DNA of 64,000 nucleotides from assembly GCA_948847595.1 (NCBI GenBank), contig CAQOGY010000003.1, positions 186,001 to 250,000 of the forward strand, in the 5' to 3' direction. The notes under the pieces are model-generated. The model had not been told where the DNA came from and ran no database searches. It saw only the letters and a list, made by a program, of their open reading frames with translations. Below, piece by piece: positions 63,901 to 64,000 of this stretch (position 1 is its first letter; each line of letters begins with the position of its first letter). A program made the position numbers and the translations under genes. Source of the stretch: an uncultured Bacteroides sp. GTDB taxonomy: Bacteria > Bacteroidota > Bacteroidia > Bacteroidales > Bacteroidaceae.

Positions 63901-64000
63901 CGGAAAGCGTAATCATGGGCGTCCAAGTAGTTCTACTATTGGTTTTAGTGGCGGTAGTGCCAATACCTTATATATAAAGAAAGGTGATTATCTGGCATTC
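60938..64000 (+). CDS. SusC/RagA-family transporter of the sialic acid locus, C-terminus outside window
   Basis: The frame is open from the ATG at 60938 to the window edge (1021 codons). A signal peptide (MLNAFLLKSKLFRILGILLVILSFCMPVFSA) is followed by a carboxypeptidase-regulatory domain (VNGVVLDDTREPLIGVSVLVKG), a plug (LSDVVVIGYGKQSKAALTGAITKVDSKDM, ADIETIQVLKDAASTAIYGSKASRGIVMITTKQGKAGKG) and most of the barrel. It is clearly different from the two glycosaminoglycan-cassette SusC proteins. Related transporters (NanO) carry sialic acid across the outer membrane with a SusD partner (NanU), expected just outside the window. No promoter was seen in the 70-base gap after the esterase gene. Confidence 0.96.
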   Translation, partial: MLNAFLLKSKLFRILGILLVILSFCMPVFSASLEVSGIEQKKVTVNGVVLDDTREPLIGVSVLVKGSQQGTVTDLDGKYSITAPADGILVFSFVGMEKQEIPVKGRNNILVTMRSSSVALSDVVVIGYGKQSKAALTGAITKVDSKDMAISPTGNPMSMLQGKVPGMEIRVNSGQPGADPQIIVRGGTTTAPESDSPMVIIDGVIRTMKDINYADIETIQVLKDAASTAIYGSKASRGIVMITTKQGKAGKGSISFSYGLSVDHQPKRMPLSGAREYLTATRTAALHATDPDKYLSGTFAMSTANKRNALNTTAFLDDYITNYGQGYVEDLLYNQGWEMMEDPANPGKMLIFKETDFQDNLFQTPVNHDFNINFSGGNEKATYYMSLGYLTQDGIVVGTNYNRWSFLTNASYKIRKNLTVRGMVNYSMRTTAGINENNVMSRAAKMPPTVRQYYEDGTPAPGELTSSFRTRLHEVYYQEKENRVSRINLSAELDWEIIPGLHLKPMFSYTNNEGKDHNFERYNEVVKNRPVSEAHNMDLHYQYDLVLNYTKTIKDKHNLDLMAGGNYIYDNWYRFSGSGYGGTSDYIETLNGIATESAKTTSTFEEKKMNSYFGRVNYNYDMRYLFSASIRYDGSSHFAANHKFAAFPGVSAGWNMHREAFFEPLSKVVSNLKLRASWGKTGYDNLALENTEGSYEAGKNYAGEAGILNTVLMNRNLLWEETTSTDLGLEAGFLNNRINLSFDAYYKKTTNRLLNENLWSETGFASIKSNFGSLNTKGVEIAINAIPIQTHDFRWNVDANFSIWRTTIGKLPNNGADKNRTGGGIIFDPKLGKYVEVGGFAEGERFGSRFAYQLDGVYSTDEDAANAPYDEGVSSGWLGKGKCAGDAIWRDVDGNGIINSKDMVFVGYIHPDKMGSFNNTFTYKNFTLRIATDFSLGNVIDNHFRAQANANSRNNFATIHDVASSKMWHKPGDIASIPRYDVESDWDNGKRNHGRPSSSTIGFSGGSANTLYIKKGDYLAF

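Overview
The window looks like a chromosomal segment of a gut Bacteroides (Bacteroidota). The grounds are three SusC/SusD-type outer-membrane glycan uptake loci, a one-protein hybrid two-component regulator, many lipobox lipoproteins, and promoters of the Bacteroides primary sigma type (TTTG, about 19-20 bp, TAnnTTTG). No rRNA, tRNA, CRISPR array or transposase was seen.

Bases 1-37838 form a large polysaccharide utilisation region that appears to be aimed at a uronic-acid polymer of the glycosaminoglycan type. It is built from two related cassettes. Cassette A (1-14979) has a leftward operon: SusC, SusD, a DUF5017-like lipoprotein, a fimbrillin/jelly-roll protein, a jelly-roll-only protein, a fimbrillin-like lipoprotein and a pectate-lyase-fold lipoprotein cut by the window edge. 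Diverging from it are a GH29 alpha-L-fucosidase and a PL8-like lyase. Cassette B (25982-37838) runs rightward: a GH88 unsaturated glucuronyl hydrolase, SusC, SusD, DUF5017-like protein, PL8-like lyase, fimbrillin/jelly-roll protein and fimbrillin-like lipoprotein. Between them, on the minus strand, lie a hybrid two-component sensor/regulator, a beta-propeller glycosidase-like protein and a classical chondroitin-AC-type PL8 lyase. Lyases would cut the polymer into unsaturated oligosaccharides, GH88 would remove the unsaturated uronate, and GH29 would remove fucose. No sulfatase is present.

Bases 15068-18413 form an accessory island inside this region. It holds a 52-aa probable antitoxin with a GNAT toxin, a HipB/HipA-like pair, a small coiled-coil HTH protein, and a 456-base non-coding stretch with two structured inverted elements that share a core. 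A 50-bp imperfect direct repeat carrying the toxin-antitoxin promoters brackets the HipBA part.

Bases 37839-44416 are mostly core-type genes: a fucose-isomerase-like protein, a PLP aminotransferase, a LolC/E-like permease, a family 2 glycosyltransferase and an AI-2E-family transporter. Bases 44477-53246 hold an NtrB/NtrC-like pair divergent from a TolC / HlyD / ABC ATPase / ABC permease export operon, with sigma-54-type promoters and palindromic candidate activator sites between them. Bases 53362-53466 look like a free-standing small RNA gene. Bases 53618-64000 are a sialic acid locus: a FadR-type repressor with a 25-bp palindromic operator, mutarotase, N-acetylneuraminate lyase, sialidase, MFS transporter, sialate O-acetylesterase and the start of a third SusC that runs off the window end.
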